A stretch of 15,462 nt of DNA from contig UQML01000037.1 of NCBI GenBank assembly GCA_900542265.1, positions 1 through 15,462 of the forward strand, in the 5' to 3' direction. Positions 14,866 through 15,462 of this stretch are shown piece after piece. A program made the position numbers and the translations under genes. How positions within the stretch are numbered: the stretch's first letter is position 1; each line of letters begins with the position of its first letter. The DNA is from an uncultured Eggerthella sp. Its GTDB lineage: Bacteria; Actinomycetota; Coriobacteriia; Coriobacteriales; Eggerthellaceae. The notes under the pieces were generated by a model, which was not told where the DNA came from, searched no databases, and saw only the letters and a program-made list of their open reading frames with translations.

Positions 14866-14894
14866 TTGCCAAGTGTTTGTAATCATGTCATAAT
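14866..14894 (+). promoter_or_regulatory. Promoter of ruvC
   Basis: A -35-like TTGCCA (14866-14871), an exact 17-base spacer and a -10-like CATAAT (14889-14894) give five of six consensus matches in each box. Transcription would start near 14901, leaving a leader of about 33 bases with GGAGG at 14919-14923 before the GTG start. This suggests ruvC is transcribed on its own rather than from the DUF6125-like gene. Confidence 0.6.
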
Positions 14895-14933
14895 CGAACA
14901 AATGTTTGAATAAGGCTTGGAGGCAGCGTATCT

Positions 14934-15416
14934 GTGCGAATTATATTAGGAATTGATCCTGGCCTTGCCAATACGGGATGGGGAATTATCGAACAAGACG
15001 GTCCACGCTTACGATGCTTGGCTTATGGATGTATTTCAACAGACAAGGATGTTTCGCTACCACTTCGTCTTGAAAAAATCCATGATCAAATGGTGGCAGT
15101 AGTAGCCCGCTTTGAGCCAACGTGTGTTGGGGTAGAAACAGTATTGTTTGGACAAAATACGCAAAGTGCTTTTGCTACGGGTCAAGCACGCGGAGCGGCC
15201 TTGGTGGCTTGTGCGCGTGCAGGATTGCATTTCAGTGAATTTCCACCAGCTCGCATTAAACAAGCGGTAGTCGGAAATGGTAATGCAGACAAAAAACAAG
15301 TCCAGTTTATGGTGGCACGGATTTTAGGACTAAAAAAGGAACCTTCCCCCGACCATGCTGCAGATGCATTAGCTGCAGCCATTACGTATGCTGCCTATGA
15401 TAGTCCGCTTTCATAG
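14934..15416 (+). CDS. ruvC: Holliday junction endonuclease RuvC
   Basis: RuvC resolves Holliday junctions during recombination, as a dimer acting with RuvAB. The N-terminal nuclease motif ILGIDPGLANTGWGII carries D8. The second acidic residue is E68 in VGVETVLFGQN. The C-terminal motif PDHAADALAAAI carries D140, H141 and D144. All four catalytic positions are intact. Translation starts at a GTG, 10 bases after GGAGG (14919-14923). The length of 160 residues is at the short end of the family's usual range. The TAG stop is the last genomic triplet before adapter sequence begins, so the 3' end rests on the contig tip, although the motif order shows the protein is essentially complete. Any downstream ruvA and ruvB cannot be seen. 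Confidence 0.94.
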   Translation: MRIILGIDPGLANTGWGIIEQDGPRLRCLAYGCISTDKDVSLPLRLEKIHDQMVAVVARFEPTCVGVETVLFGQNTQSAFATGQARGAALVACARAGLHFSEFPPARIKQAVVGNGNADKKQVQFMVARILGLKKEPSPDHAADALAAAITYAAYDSPLS

Positions 15417-15462
15417 CTGTCTCTTATACACATCTGACGCTGCCGACGAACTCTAGGGTGTA
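15417..15462 (+). other. Illumina Nextera adapter contamination (not genomic)
   Basis: CTGTCTCTTATACACATCT (15417-15435) is the reverse complement of the Tn5 mosaic end used in Nextera libraries. GACGCTGCCGACGA (15436-15449) completes the Nextera read-1 transposase adapter. ACTCTAGG (15450-15457) then looks like an i5 index (reverse complement CCTAGAGT, from memory index S516). GTGTA (15458-15462) is the start of the P5-side primer. These bases are untrimmed library sequence and should be removed. Confidence 0.98.

Overview
The window reads as one end of an assembled contig from a monoderm actinobacterium of moderate GC content. Coriobacteriia, perhaps Atopobiaceae, is my best guess. It rests on the look of the rRNA 3' end, the strong GGAGG-type ribosome sites, the Tad gene set without an outer-membrane secretin, and the protein flavour; no phylogeny was run. 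The left end breaks inside a 23S rRNA gene, where assemblies often break. The right end runs into Illumina Nextera adapter, so the last 46 bases are not genomic.

Layout: (1) 1-1000: 3' part of 23S rRNA, 5S rRNA, tRNA-Val(CAC), two back-to-back stem-loops, a likely promoter, tRNA-Val(UAC) and a strong intrinsic terminator. (2) 1126-11302: a compact, single-strand Tad/Flp pilus operon. The order is cpaB, tadZ/cpaE, tadA/cpaF, tadB, tadC, a Flp-type pilin, a second pilin-like gene, TadE-like, a large TadG-like protein, another TadE/F-like pseudopilin, and an unrecognised membrane-anchored protein. Several genes overlap or couple stop to start. (3) 11456-12167: a DUF192 protein and a small zinc-ribbon protein, possibly a tail of the operon. 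(4) 12229-13770, minus strand: threonine synthase, convergent with the zinc-ribbon gene and separated from it by a perfect 12-bp inverted repeat. (5) 13822-14830: a divergent intergenic region with a structured inverted repeat, then a DtxR/MntR-like metalloregulator and a cysteine-rich DUF6125-like protein. (6) 14866-15416: ruvC with its own promoter.

Working together: TadA powers assembly and TadB/TadC form the inner-membrane platform. TadZ probably places the machine in the cell. CpaB and the TadE/TadG-like proteins are accessory or envelope parts, and the Flp-type proteins are the filament subunits. The prepilin peptidase (TadV/CpaA) needed to process the four proteins with a G|Q-x3-E motif is not in the window. 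The most notable non-coding signal is a hairpin that pairs the whole ribosome-binding site of the first Tad gene, suggesting translational control of pilus production. The Tad locus itself is a known kind of system. Its less-charted parts are the extra pilin-like genes, the 715-residue TadG-like protein, the 222-residue orphan and the TadZ variant. I did not find a clearly undescribed system.
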